From: Dehalococcoidia bacterium
GTDB taxonomy: Bacteria > Chloroflexota > Dehalococcoidia > UBA3495
Direction of reading: 5' to 3'
NCBI GenBank assembly: GCA_030753265.1
Contig: JASMCQ010000003.1
Coordinates: 1 to 23,445 of the forward strand
Length of the DNA: 23,445 nucleotides
Under the pieces are notes generated by a model. That model was not told where the DNA came from. It did no database searches and worked only from the letters and a program-made list of their open reading frames with translations. A program made the position numbers and the translations under genes. Positions 13,810 to 21,488 of the stretch are shown here, piece by piece. Position 1 is the first letter of the stretch. Each line of letters starts with the position of its first letter.

Positions 13810-15651
13810 GTGGGTGGATACCAAGGCAAACTACTCCGGGTAAACTTGAGTTCGGGCCGGGTGGCAGAAGAGCCCCTGGATGAGACCATGGCCCGGCAGT
13901 ATATCGGCGGCATCGGCCTGGGCACCCGTATCCTATTTGACGAGGTGCCCGCCAGCGCCGACCCCCTCGGCCCGGACAACAAGCTCCTCTTCATGGCCGG
14001 CCCCCTGGTGGGAACGGCTTTTCCGGCCTCAGGCGGCTTTGCCGTGGTCACCAGGTCGCCCCTGACGGGTCTGCTGACCCATGACAGCCTCGCCGGTCAC
14101 TGGGGAGCATCGCTGAAACAAAGCGGTTTTGACGGCATCATTGTCGAAGGGACCTCACTCAAGCCGGTATGGCTGGACGTCAGCGACCGTGGCGCCGAGA
14201 TCAAGGACGCCACCGGGCTCTGGGGGGCCGATGCCATCGCCCTGGAGGAGAAGATCCGGGACCAGTTCGCCGGCCCCGAAGCCCAGGTGGTGGGTATCGG
14301 CCCGGCGGGTGAGGGCAAAGTCCCTCTGGCCTGCATGGTGGGTGACGGCGGCAGGGCCGTTGGCCGAGGCGGCATCGGGGCGGTGATGGGCTCCAAAAAC
14401 CTGAAGGCCATCGCCGTCAAGGGCGCCAAGGCGGTCCCGATCGCAGAGGAAACCGGATTCAATCAGGTAGCCGGACGCATTGGCCAGATCATCGGCGGCA
14501 ACCGGCGCATGGCCATGCTCTTCAAATGGGGTACCGCTTTCCACATGGACACCGGGTGGCAAAAGGGCGCGGTTCCGACGCAGAACTGGCGCGTGGGCCT
14601 CTGGAAAGACGGGTGCATCAACCTGGGCGGCAAGAAGATGGCCGACACCATCCTGCAGCCCCACGAATCGTGCTTGAACTGTCCCGTCCGCTGCACCCGC
14701 TGGGTCAAGATAGCCGGGGGAAAGCACAAGATGGAGGGGGCCGGGCCGGAGTACGAAACCCTGGCCGCGCTGGGCTCGCTATGCTTGAACGACAACCTGG
14801 AGTCGGTCTGCAAGGCCGATGATCTGTGCAAGAGAGCCGGCCTCGACACGGTATCGGTGGGCGCCGTTATTGCCTTCGCCATGGAGGCCCAGGAGCGTGG
14901 CTTCTTCACTGCGCGAGACGTGGACGGCCTGGACCTGACCTGGGGCAATTCTGACACCATCATCGAGCTTGTCGAGAAAATCGCTACCTGTGAGGGCATC
15001 GGCGAGCTGCTGAGTCAGGGGGTCAGAGCGACCTCGAAAAAGGTCGGGGCCGCCAGCGAAGCCTTTGCCATGCACGTAAAGGGGTTGGAGATACCGATGT
15101 ACGACCCCCGGGCTTACTTCAGCCTGGGCGCAACCTACGCCACCGGCCCGAACCCGGCCTGCGACCTCACCGGAGCGCCATCCATTTTCGAGATGTACTC
15201 CTCCATGCCCGAGGCTGGGGTGGTTTACCGCCAGGACCGGTTCGACCGCTCCGGGAAGGGGCTGACGGCCAAGGTGGGCCAAGACCTGACCAGTGTTCTC
15301 GGTTCCATGGTCATGTGCCTCTATCCGGGCCTGACGCTGGCGCCGCTGCACCTGGCGGAGGCGCTGTCCTCGGTCACCGGTTTCGACTACAATTCGGCGG
15401 AGGTCTTGCGGGCCGGCGAGCGCATCGTCAATCTGCAACGAATGTACAACCTGCGTTGTAGCCTGGATGGCGCCGATGACCGGCTCCCGGCGCGGCTTCT
15501 GGAGCCCCTGGGCGAAGGCGGCACCGCCAAGCGAGCGCCCAACGTCGAAGAGCAGCTCCGGGAGTACCGGCAGCTTCGGGGGTGGGGCGAAGACGGCAGG
15601 CCCACCAAAGAGAAGCTTGAGGAGTTGGACCTGGCGTTCGCCGGGGCGTGA
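13810..15651 (+). CDS. Aldehyde:ferredoxin oxidoreductase family tungsten enzyme
   Basis: A 613-residue AFOR, the family's normal length. The start GTG gives MGGYQGKLLRVNLSSGRV, the classic N-terminus, with GAGGTGA 5 bases before it inside the DUF362 gene's end. Domain 1 has FPASGGFAVVTRSPLTGLL and HWGASLKQSGFDGIIVEG, which bind the bis-pterin tungsten cofactor, and GKVPLACMVGDGGRAVGRGGIGAVMGSKNLKAI. The 4Fe-4S ligands are C288, C291 and C295 in ESCLNCPVRC and C503 in VLGSMVMCLYP. The first three have the same numbers as in the Pyrococcus furiosus enzyme. Such enzymes oxidise aldehydes to acids with ferredoxin, or reduce acids. The specific substrate is unknown. The upstream DUF362/ferredoxin protein is the likely redox partner. 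Confidence 0.92.
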   Translation: MGGYQGKLLRVNLSSGRVAEEPLDETMARQYIGGIGLGTRILFDEVPASADPLGPDNKLLFMAGPLVGTAFPASGGFAVVTRSPLTGLLTHDSLAGHWGASLKQSGFDGIIVEGTSLKPVWLDVSDRGAEIKDATGLWGADAIALEEKIRDQFAGPEAQVVGIGPAGEGKVPLACMVGDGGRAVGRGGIGAVMGSKNLKAIAVKGAKAVPIAEETGFNQVAGRIGQIIGGNRRMAMLFKWGTAFHMDTGWQKGAVPTQNWRVGLWKDGCINLGGKKMADTILQPHESCLNCPVRCTRWVKIAGGKHKMEGAGPEYETLAALGSLCLNDNLESVCKADDLCKRAGLDTVSVGAVIAFAMEAQERGFFTARDVDGLDLTWGNSDTIIELVEKIATCEGIGELLSQGVRATSKKVGAASEAFAMHVKGLEIPMYDPRAYFSLGATYATGPNPACDLTGAPSIFEMYSSMPEAGVVYRQDRFDRSGKGLTAKVGQDLTSVLGSMVMCLYPGLTLAPLHLAEALSSVTGFDYNSAEVLRAGERIVNLQRMYNLRCSLDGADDRLPARLLEPLGEGGTAKRAPNVEEQLREYRQLRGWGEDGRPTKEKLEELDLAFAGA

Positions 15652-16235
15652 GCTTCGACCCTGAACGACATCACCGCCGCTCCATCCGCCTTCCCGGGTA
15701 TGATTACGCGGGGCCAGGAGCCTATTTTGTTACCATCTGCACGCAGGGGCGGGTGTGTCTGTTTGGCGAGATAGTGGAAGGCAAGTTGTTTCCCAACGAC
15801 GCCGGGCGGATGGTGCAAGCGGTCTGGGACGAGTTGCCGGTCCAGTTCCTGGGCATTAGTGTCGACGCGTTCGTCGTCATGCCAAATCACATCCACGGCA
15901 TCATCGTGTGGACGGCACCCCTAGGGGCGCCCCTTGTGGGAGCCCAATCTGATACCCCCACAACGACCGGCGTCGGGGCGACCGGACAAGGGGCGACCAC
16001 AAGGGTTGCCCCTACATTGGGTGATGTGGTCGGTGCATATAAATCGTTAACCACTTTGGGATATGTGCGCGGCGTCAAGACGAGGGGGTGGCAGGCGTTT
16101 CCGGGCAGGTTATGGCAACGAAACTATTTCGAACACGTCATTCGCGACGAAACGTCCCTCGGCCGGATCCGCGAGTACATCGTCAATAATCCCCAGCACT
16201 GGGAACTGGACCGAGAGAATCCGCAATCGCGGTAA
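15648..16235 (+). CDS. REP-associated tyrosine transposase (RAYT, Y1/IS200-like)
   Basis: A 195-residue single-strand transposase. It begins with SFDPERHHRRSIRLPGYDYAGPGAYFVTICTQGR, typical of this group. The HUH motif is PNHIHGII (H81, H83) and the catalytic tyrosine is Y160 in LWQRNYFEHVIRDE. It ends with RIREYIVNNPQHWELD. The GTG start overlaps the AFOR stop (GTGA), so no AFOR sequence is lost. Between residues ~90 and 122 the linker is encoded by a REPIN-like palindrome pair (15921-16015), giving the peptide APLGAPLVGAQ...ATTRVAPT. RAYTs move REP/REPIN sequences rather than themselves. The matching repeats downstream (16250-16456) make this a self-consistent pair of enzyme and target. Length and motifs suggest it is intact. 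Confidence 0.88.
   Translation: MSFDPERHHRRSIRLPGYDYAGPGAYFVTICTQGRVCLFGEIVEGKLFPNDAGRMVQAVWDELPVQFLGISVDAFVVMPNHIHGIIVWTAPLGAPLVGAQSDTPTTTGVGATGQGATTRVAPTLGDVVGAYKSLTTLGYVRGVKTRGWQAFPGRLWQRNYFEHVIRDETSLGRIREYIVNNPQHWELDRENPQSR
15921..16015. repeat. REPIN-like element inside the RAYT gene
   Basis: CTAGGGGCGCCCCTTGTGGG starts a 25-base arm at 15921-15945. The second arm, GGGCGACCACAAGGGTTGCC onward (15991-16015), is its near reverse complement. The arms are 45 bases apart; the total is 95 bases. Two inverted REPs with a short spacer is the REPIN layout. It is read in frame without stops. A copy of exactly the same length lies at 16265-16359. Confidence 0.75.
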
Positions 16236-16249
16236 TCAAGGGCCCATGA

Positions 16250-16405
16250 TGGTCCGTGCCACCCGTAGGGGCGCCCCTCGTGGGCGCCCAATCCGACGCG
16301 GCCATGACAGCGGACGTCGGGCCGCCCGGCCAGGAGGCAACCACAAGGGTTGCCCCTACATTGGGCGACGTGGTCGGCGCCTACAAATCGCTAACCACGG
16401 TGGGA
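16250..16405 (+). repeat. Decayed duplicate of the central RAYT segment with its REPIN
   Basis: This stretch repeats 15906-16062 of the RAYT gene. It contains the 95-base REPIN-like palindrome (16265-16359), then DNA coding for APTLGDVVGAYKSLTTVG, compared with APTLGDVVGAYKSLTTLG in the gene. Because the copy includes coding sequence beyond the palindrome, it came from the gene itself and not from movement of the REPIN alone. No start, HUH motif or tyrosine region is present, so it is not functional as a gene. Confidence 0.75.
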
Positions 16406-16431
16406 AGGGTCCAAGTTCGTCCAGGGCACCC

Positions 16432-16456
16432 GTAGGGGCGCCCCTTGTGGGCGCCC
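16432..16456. repeat. Single REP arm, third copy
   Basis: GTAGGGGCGCCCCTTGTGGG and the next five bases CGCCC repeat the left REPIN arm. The 30 bases after it also follow the earlier copies (CCCGATACACCGATGACGGC compared with CCAATCCGACGCGGCCATGA). The matching right arm is missing. It ends ~65 bases before the larB stop codon. Confidence 0.65.
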
Positions 16457-16522
16457 AACCCGATACACCGATGACGGCCGGCATCGGTCACCCCTCCCGG
16501 TGCGGCGGTTCGGTACGAACGG

Positions 16523-17206
16523 TCAGGCGACCCGAGTCATGCGGTGGGCCACCGCGGCTGCTCCGAAACCGTTGTCGATGTTGACCACGGCGACCCCGGG
16601 GACACAGCTGTTCAGCATCGACAGCAGCGCCGACAACCCTTTAAAAGACGCGCCATATCCGTTCGAGGTCGGTACGGCGATCACCGGCTTGTCCACCAGG
16701 CCGGCCACCACGCTGGGCAGCGCACCATCCATACCCGCCACCACCACCACCGCCGCAGCTTGCCGGAGGCGCTCGGTCTGCGAGAGAAGCCGCTGCAGGC
16801 CGGCGACGCCGACGTCGAAGAGCCGGTCCACCGGATGCCCCAGGATAGACGCGGTGATCGCCGCCTCCTCGGCCATCGGTATGTCCGAGGTGCCGGCGGA
16901 TACGACGATGATACCGGCGGGCTGTGACGCCAGGTCTTTCCCCACGTGAATGAGCTTCGCGGTGTCGTGATAGATAGCTTCGGGGAATTTGGTCCGAACC
17001 GCCCGGTAAACGGTGCGGTTCGCCTTGGTGGCAATACCGGTCCCCTCGGACTCAACCAACACTTCAAGAATCCCGGCTACCTGGGAAGGGGTCTTGCCCA
17101 AGCAGAGGACCGCCTCCGGCATGCCCTGGCGTTTGCTGCGCTGTGCGTCTACCCGGGCATAACCCAGGTCGACCACGGCGGGGTCCGAAGCGTCCGCCGG
17201 CGTCAC
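16523..17206 (-). CDS. larB: LarB, pyridinium-3,5-biscarboxylic acid mononucleotide synthase
   Basis: A 227-residue protein of the LarB/AIR carboxylase-like family. LarB carboxylates and hydrolyses nicotinic acid adenine dinucleotide, the first step in making the nickel-pincer nucleotide of LarA. Landmarks are PEAVLCLGKTPSQVAGI, GIIVVSAGTSDIPMAEEAAITASILG (residues 98-123), VVVVAGMDGALPSVVAGLVDKPVIAVPTS and LSMLNSCVPGVAVVNIDNGFGAA. C201 in the last block matches the position of the reactive cysteine described for L. plantarum LarB. The GTG start overlaps the larE stop (GTGA at 17206-17203), so the pair is co-translated. LarC, the nickel insertase, is not nearby. Confidence 0.92.
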   Translation of the reverse strand: MTPADASDPAVVDLGYARVDAQRSKRQGMPEAVLCLGKTPSQVAGILEVLVESEGTGIATKANRTVYRAVRTKFPEAIYHDTAKLIHVGKDLASQPAGIIVVSAGTSDIPMAEEAAITASILGHPVDRLFDVGVAGLQRLLSQTERLRQAAAVVVVAGMDGALPSVVAGLVDKPVIAVPTSNGYGASFKGLSALLSMLNSCVPGVAVVNIDNGFGAAAVAHRMTRVA

Positions 17207-18051
17207 TGTAAGGGCCTCAGCGGTATGCTTCCGTCTTCGTTCATGCTGCCGGTCCGATACCCCTGCAGGTCCAGCGCCACGTACCGGTAACCCAGCTTCT
17301 TCAGGTGCTGCACCACGCTTGGGGCCTCTTCGAGCAGCCGGACCATCTCGTCGGCCATGATTTCGATGCGGGCAATCGGGCCGTGGTGGCGCACCCGCAC
17401 CTGGCGGTAGCCTCGGTCAAAGAGGTACTCCTCCGCCTTTTCGATCTGGCGCAGGGCTTCGACGGTGATGCCGGTGCCGTAGGGGAACCGGGAAGCCAGA
17501 CAAGCCATGGCCGGCTTATCCCACGTGGGAAGGCCCATCTCCTGGGACAGTGCGCGAATCTCCTCTTTGGCCATTCCGGCCTCCAGCAGAGGGCTCCGCA
17601 CTCCATAGGTCTCTCGCGCCTGCATCCCAGGGCGGAAGTCGTCCAAATCACTCGCCGTGGTTCCGTCGGCGATGGATGGGAATTTCCTTTCCGCGGCAAC
17701 GTCCTGTAGCCGGCCGAACAGCTCCGACTTACAGTGGAAGCACCGGTCGGGGCGGTTGACGGCGAAGCGCTCGTCCCCCAACTCCCGGGTGGATAAAGAG
17801 ATGCACTCCACGCCCAGTTTGGCGGCGAACTCTTGGGCGAAGGCCTGTTCCCGCTGCGAGTAGACCGGGCTGACGGCATTCACCGCCAGAACGTTACCGC
17901 TTTTCAAGACCTCTTTCGCCACCGCCAGCAGAAAGGTGCTATCCACCCCGCCCGAATAGGCGATGGCTACCCGGCCCATACCGGCCAGGATGCGGTGGAG
18001 TTCTTCCAGCTTGGCTTCGGTGGTCTGCGCTGTTTTCGTGCCGGACGCCAT
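17203..18051 (-). CDS. larE: LarE, ATP-dependent sulfur transferase for the nickel-pincer cofactor
   Basis: A 282-residue PP-loop protein. IAYSGGVDSTFLL (residues 30-42) is the ATP pyrophosphatase loop. Further landmarks are NRPDRCFHCKSELF with C104 and C107, SIADGTTASDLDDFRPGMQA, and DKPAMACLASRFPYG. C184 of the last block matches the sacrificial cysteine (C176) of L. plantarum LarE. There are no cysteines after C184, so this looks like the self-sacrificing type and not the 4Fe-4S type that uses several C-terminal cysteines. It thiolates the LarB product. No strong ribosome site is visible before the ATG; the N-terminal AKLEELHRILAGMGRVAIAYSGG fits the family, which supports this start. It is followed directly by larB. 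Confidence 0.93.
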   Translation of the reverse strand: MASGTKTAQTTEAKLEELHRILAGMGRVAIAYSGGVDSTFLLAVAKEVLKSGNVLAVNAVSPVYSQREQAFAQEFAAKLGVECISLSTRELGDERFAVNRPDRCFHCKSELFGRLQDVAAERKFPSIADGTTASDLDDFRPGMQARETYGVRSPLLEAGMAKEEIRALSQEMGLPTWDKPAMACLASRFPYGTGITVEALRQIEKAEEYLFDRGYRQVRVRHHGPIARIEIMADEMVRLLEEAPSVVQHLKKLGYRYVALDLQGYRTGSMNEDGSIPLRPLQ

Positions 18052-18179
18052 AGCAGCCTATGTCCCCCTGTTCGTGGCTTTCCGGTTCCGGGTCAATTAT
18101 GCGAGATTCCTACGGTCGTTGGCAAGTCGCCGTTTTGGCTGGGTGAAACAGCGGTGTCGCCGTGGGCGCCCTAATCGGA

Positions 18180-18185
18180 TATAAT
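18180..18185 (+). promoter_or_regulatory. -10 box upstream of the second DUF362 gene
   Basis: A perfect TATAAT lies 33 bases before the ATG at 18218. No good -35 is seen at the usual distance. It falls in the ~165-base gap between this gene and the divergent larE. Confidence 0.45.
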
Positions 18186-18217
18186 CCTCCCACTACCCGG
18201 CTCTGAGGAGGAGTGCC

Positions 18218-19216
18218 ATGGCGACAGTGGTGGAGACCGCGCTGGCCCGGCGCGGCCGGGACAACCAGGTGCTGGGCACCGGCGGCAAGCCACTCCTGGT
18301 GATCGTGGAGGGAGAGGATATCGACGCCATGGTGGATGCGGGACTGGAGGCCATCGGCGGCCTGGGCCGCGTCATTGGCGCTCACCGCCAGGTCGTCCTC
18401 AAGCCCAATACAAACCAGCGTGACCCATTTCCCTCTATCACCGCGCCCGAGACGATACGCGCCGTGGCCCGCCATTGCCGGGCCGCCGGGGCCGAACATA
18501 TCCTGGTGCACGAGGACCACCGAAACGAGTTGGACCTTATCTACAACCCGGCGGACCTGCCCCGAACGGAGATTCAGATCTCCCACGCACCGGAAGCCGG
18601 CCATTACGTCCTGGTTGAGCACCGCGCCTGGCACGGAGACCTGGACCCTGATGTGGGGTTCCCTGGGATGGAGGGCAGCCCCATGCTGGAACGCCTGCGA
18701 AAGCCCGGCGTCCGCAGGACTGAAGGCCCTCGCTTGCGCATCGCCCGCCAGCTCCAGGAGGCTCCGGTCATTATCAACCTGCCCGTCCTCAAGCGCCACT
18801 TCGCTGGGCAGATCACCAGCGCGATCAAGAACCACTTCGGGTCCGTCTATGGCCTCCATCGCTGGCTCGCCCACGCGTCACTCCAAGATAACCGCGACTA
18901 TTTCGACCGTAAACTGGCCGAGTTCGCCTCCGCCGTGCGCCCGGAACTCACCATTACCGATGTGCGCTCCCTGCAGGCGGTCTTCGGACCGTCCAGAAGC
19001 GCGGAGACCAAGATCATCGATGGGGTGAACCGCCTCATCATTACCGGCGACATGGTCGCCGCCGATGTGGTCGCCATGCGGCTGATGAAGCAGCACGACA
19101 GCACGTTCACTTCAGCCAACGAAGCCATAGTCCGCCGCCAGCATGAGCATGCCGAGGAGCTGGGACTGGGAAGCAGCGACCTGTCTCAATTCGAGATCAT
19201 CGAGTTGAAGCTGTAG
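18218..19216 (+). CDS. DUF362 family protein without the iron-sulfur insert
   Basis: A 332-residue DUF362 protein. Shared family parts are RQVVLKPNTNQRDPFPSITAPETIRAVARHC, then PVIINLPVLKRHFAGQITSAIKNHFGSVYG (near residues 184-213). The C-terminal part has TITDVRSLQAVFGP and RLIITGDMVAADVVAMRLM. The cysteine-rich insert of the homologue at 12492 is absent, so it is not a ferredoxin. GAGGAGGAG just before the ATG is a strong ribosome site. It is divergent from larE and larB. DUF362 proteins often sit next to redox or cofactor genes; the biochemical role is not known to me. A cofactor-related role beside lar genes is only a guess. Confidence 0.85.
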   Translation: MATVVETALARRGRDNQVLGTGGKPLLVIVEGEDIDAMVDAGLEAIGGLGRVIGAHRQVVLKPNTNQRDPFPSITAPETIRAVARHCRAAGAEHILVHEDHRNELDLIYNPADLPRTEIQISHAPEAGHYVLVEHRAWHGDLDPDVGFPGMEGSPMLERLRKPGVRRTEGPRLRIARQLQEAPVIINLPVLKRHFAGQITSAIKNHFGSVYGLHRWLAHASLQDNRDYFDRKLAEFASAVRPELTITDVRSLQAVFGPSRSAETKIIDGVNRLIITGDMVAADVVAMRLMKQHDSTFTSANEAIVRRQHEHAEELGLGSSDLSQFEIIELKL

Positions 19217-19546
19217 CTGAGTTCATGCCCCAAGACCAGTCAACCCTGACTTTGCCCGGCGGCTTCGAGGGTCCCGGCCGCGCCCGGCTCCTCTTCGCCG
19301 CGAAGGTCAAACAACGTCAATATGCGGTTGGCTTCGGACGGACGGGCAGATTGGGCGGCTTCGAGGCGAAACTCGCACTAGACTCGGGGGTAAGAACCCT
19401 TTACCATGTTGGAGGGCAATTCGAACAGAGGGATGGCTTGGTGGCGTCGTGGGCTTGGACCCCGCGGTATCCGCCGACGTTTCTGTCTATATGATGCCCA
19501 GGCCCACCCAATTGGGGCTGGCCGGAATTGCTCGAACCTGAATCGC
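19217..19546. other. Region between the DUF362 gene and tRNA-Pro
   Basis: It holds an 89-codon open frame (19225-19494) with no ribosome site and no similarity I recognise, so I do not call it a gene. No clear promoter for the tRNA could be aligned; TATATGAT at 19488-19495 is the only -10-like sequence. Confidence 0.4.
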
Positions 19547-19621
19547 CGGGGTGTGGCCCAGTGGTAGGGCGCCACGTTCGGGACGTGGAAGCCGGGAGTT
19601 CGAATCTCCCCACCCCGACCA
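19547..19621 (+). tRNA. tRNA-Pro (anticodon CGG)
   Basis: The acceptor stem CGGGGTG (19547-19553) pairs with CACCCCG (19611-19617), followed by discriminator A and an encoded CCA (19619-19621). The anticodon stem CCACG/CGTGG encloses loop TTCGGGA, giving anticodon CGG at 19579-19581, which reads the proline codon CCG. G37 follows it, as in other proline tRNAs. The T arm is GGGAG-TTCGAAT-CTCCC. All cloverleaf parts are intact. Confidence 0.96.
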
Positions 19622-19932
19622 CCTTTCCAGCCTATTCACTGTCATGATGGGATCGGCATCGTCTCCGAGCTTGGAAGATGGAGGGCGTTCTTGGCCCTTT
19701 TGCCCTATGCTGCGGAGGCACGGAGGCGCGGCTTCGCCCGCATTCACCCGAGACCGGCAGCATGAGAAGTGCCGCACCGGCTCCGGGCCCGGCCGGAACA
19801 TTCCCACGATCTTCCCCTGATCTCGGCCCATACCATTACCAGCCAACCTCAAAACCGCGGAGGACACCGAGTACGCCTGGAATCTGAACCTGGATCGTTT
19901 CTCCTTCGCGGCTTCCGCGTGCTCGGACGGGA
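19622..19932. other. Region between tRNA-Pro and the MFS gene
   Basis: I see no gene, no integrase fragment and no repeat of the tRNA 3' end here, so the tRNA shows no sign of use as an integration site within this window. Confidence 0.5.
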
Positions 19933-21276
19933 GTGTTGAGATGGACGCTCACAGGCCAAGAGTGGCATCGCGGAGATAGGAAGACAGACATTCACCCCAA
20001 ACGGACCAAACGGGTATTCTACGGCTGGGTCATTGTCGCCACCATGTGGTTGGTCAATTTCTCCACCATGGCGACCGGCAACCTGAATTTCGGTCTCTTC
20101 GTCCTTCCCATGGGCAGCGCATTGGGCATGTCACGCAGCCAATTCGGTTGGGCCGTGACCACCCGCCGCATTTCCGCCGGTCTTTCCAGCTATGTTATCG
20201 GAAGGTTGCTGGACCGGTACGGGCCCCGGGTCTTCACCGTCATCTCCGCCATTGTAATCGGTGTCGCGTTGCTGGGCGTAAGCCGGGCCACCACCCCCTG
20301 GCACGTCATACTGCTTTTCGGCATCGTGGGCGTATCCGGGCTGGCCACTCCCCAGGGTATTGTCACCTCGGTCCCGGTGGCCAAATGGTTTCGCCGCAAA
20401 CGGGGCCTGGCGTTGGCATTGTCCACCACCGGTTTGGGCATCGGCGGCGTCGTCATCGTACCCGTAACTCAGGTGCTGATCGACCACCTGGGCTGGCGCA
20501 CCACCTGGGCCGTGCTGGCCATCATCTTCATGCTGCTTGCCATCCCCGTGGCGGCCCTATTCCTACGCCGCCAACCCGAGGATCTAGGCCTCGAAGTGGA
20601 CGGCGAACCGGAGGCTCCGGCCTCCACACCCTCATTGCAAACGGGGGTCGCTGACGCGGCGGAGGCAGCCTGGACGGTACGCGAGGCCCTGCGCACCAGT
20701 ACCCTGTGGAAGCTGATTCTGGTCTTCGCTCTGGCCGGGCTGGCCCAAGGCGGAGCCAGCGTCCACCGGATTCCCTACTGGGTTGAGCTGGGATTTGCCC
20801 CCCAGATGGTGTCCTTTTCCTTCTCGGCCGATGCAGCTGGAGCCGCTACGATGGCCCTGATTGCCGGCTGGATGGCTGACCGGTTGCCCATTCGTTTGAT
20901 CGCCATGGTCTCTTATCTGGGGTTTGCGCTGGCGATTTGGCTGATGATCGACGGCCGGAACGAGTTGTTTCTCTTCGGCTCCACGATCACTTTCGGGCTG
21001 TCGGTGGGCGCGGGCATGATCGTCCACTCCTATATTTTCGCCGCCTACTTTGGGCGAGCCTTTCTGGGGTCCATCCGGGGGCTCGTATTGCCCATAATTC
21101 TGGTCAGTAACGGTATCGGGGCCCCGCTGGTGGGGTACCTGAGGGACAGCACCGGCAGCTACACGTTTTCGTGGTGGCTTATGCTATCCGTCTATCTGCT
21201 GGCCGCCGTGATCATCGCCACCGTGACCCCGCCCAGTCTCCGCGGAGGCCCGGTGCAGGCCCCGGCCCGCACCTAA
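19933..21276 (+). CDS. MFS transporter, probably of the monocarboxylate/oxalate-formate type
   Basis: Up to 447 residues with 12 likely membrane helices. The N-terminal RVFYGWVIVATMWLVNFSTMA is typical of MFS carriers for monocarboxylates or oxalate/formate in environmental bacteria. The helix 2-3 loop carries GRLLDRYGPR (residues 90-99), the MFS signature. Other marks are KWFRRKRGLALALSTTGLGIGG and GWRTTWAVLAIIFMLLAIPVAALFLRRQPEDLGL at the end of the first half. A long central loop (EPEAPASTPSLQTG) follows, then GAPLVGYLRDSTGSYTFSWW near the end. The start is uncertain: GTG 19933 or TTG 19936, with only a weak GGGAG before them. The transported acid is unknown. Confidence 0.87.
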   Translation: MLRWTLTGQEWHRGDRKTDIHPKRTKRVFYGWVIVATMWLVNFSTMATGNLNFGLFVLPMGSALGMSRSQFGWAVTTRRISAGLSSYVIGRLLDRYGPRVFTVISAIVIGVALLGVSRATTPWHVILLFGIVGVSGLATPQGIVTSVPVAKWFRRKRGLALALSTTGLGIGGVVIVPVTQVLIDHLGWRTTWAVLAIIFMLLAIPVAALFLRRQPEDLGLEVDGEPEAPASTPSLQTGVADAAEAAWTVREALRTSTLWKLILVFALAGLAQGGASVHRIPYWVELGFAPQMVSFSFSADAAGAATMALIAGWMADRLPIRLIAMVSYLGFALAIWLMIDGRNELFLFGSTITFGLSVGAGMIVHSYIFAAYFGRAFLGSIRGLVLPIILVSNGIGAPLVGYLRDSTGSYTFSWWLMLSVYLLAAVIIATVTPPSLRGGPVQAPART

Positions 21277-21343
21277 TATTCGGCAGCCGGTCTTGGGCCC
21301 GCCCTAACTCTTTCGACGCTACCCGGCAGCCCACAAAATGATT

Positions 21344-21392
21344 TCTGGGGAGACACCCCATCCATCGTTGGCGGATCGGGTGTCTCCCCAGA
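21344..21392 (+). terminator. Strong hairpin after the MFS gene
   Basis: TCTGGGGAGACACCC (21344-21358) and GGGTGTCTCCCCAGA (21378-21392) are perfect complements, 15 base pairs, with a 19-base loop. It starts ~68 bases after the MFS stop and is followed by CTCTTTCT, only weakly T-rich. The likely role is termination or 3' end protection; a mobile palindromic repeat is the alternative. Confidence 0.6.
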
Positions 21393-21488
21393 CTCTTTCT
21401 GGTTCGGTGTCGCTTGCTACGAGTTTGGTGGATAGCTCACTCGGGCCTCGGCCCCGGACGCCCAATCGTTGATTACCTCAGCTGGCGG

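Noticed and set aside
15921..16456. CRISPR array suggested by repeated GTAGGGGCGCCCC units
   Set aside because: The units are inverted pairs with homologous flanks, irregular spacing and only a few copies, next to a RAYT gene. This is a REP/REPIN arrangement, not CRISPR.
19225..19494. 89-codon open frame before tRNA-Pro
   Set aside because: No ribosome site, no recognised motif, and its end runs into tRNA upstream sequence; not enough to call a gene.
19547..19621. tRNA-Pro as a second integration site
   Set aside because: No integrase fragment and no repeat of its 3' end were found near it.
19401..19622. Minus-strand frame beginning GVGRFELPASTSRTW
   Set aside because: This is the familiar artefact of translating the antisense strand of a tRNA gene.
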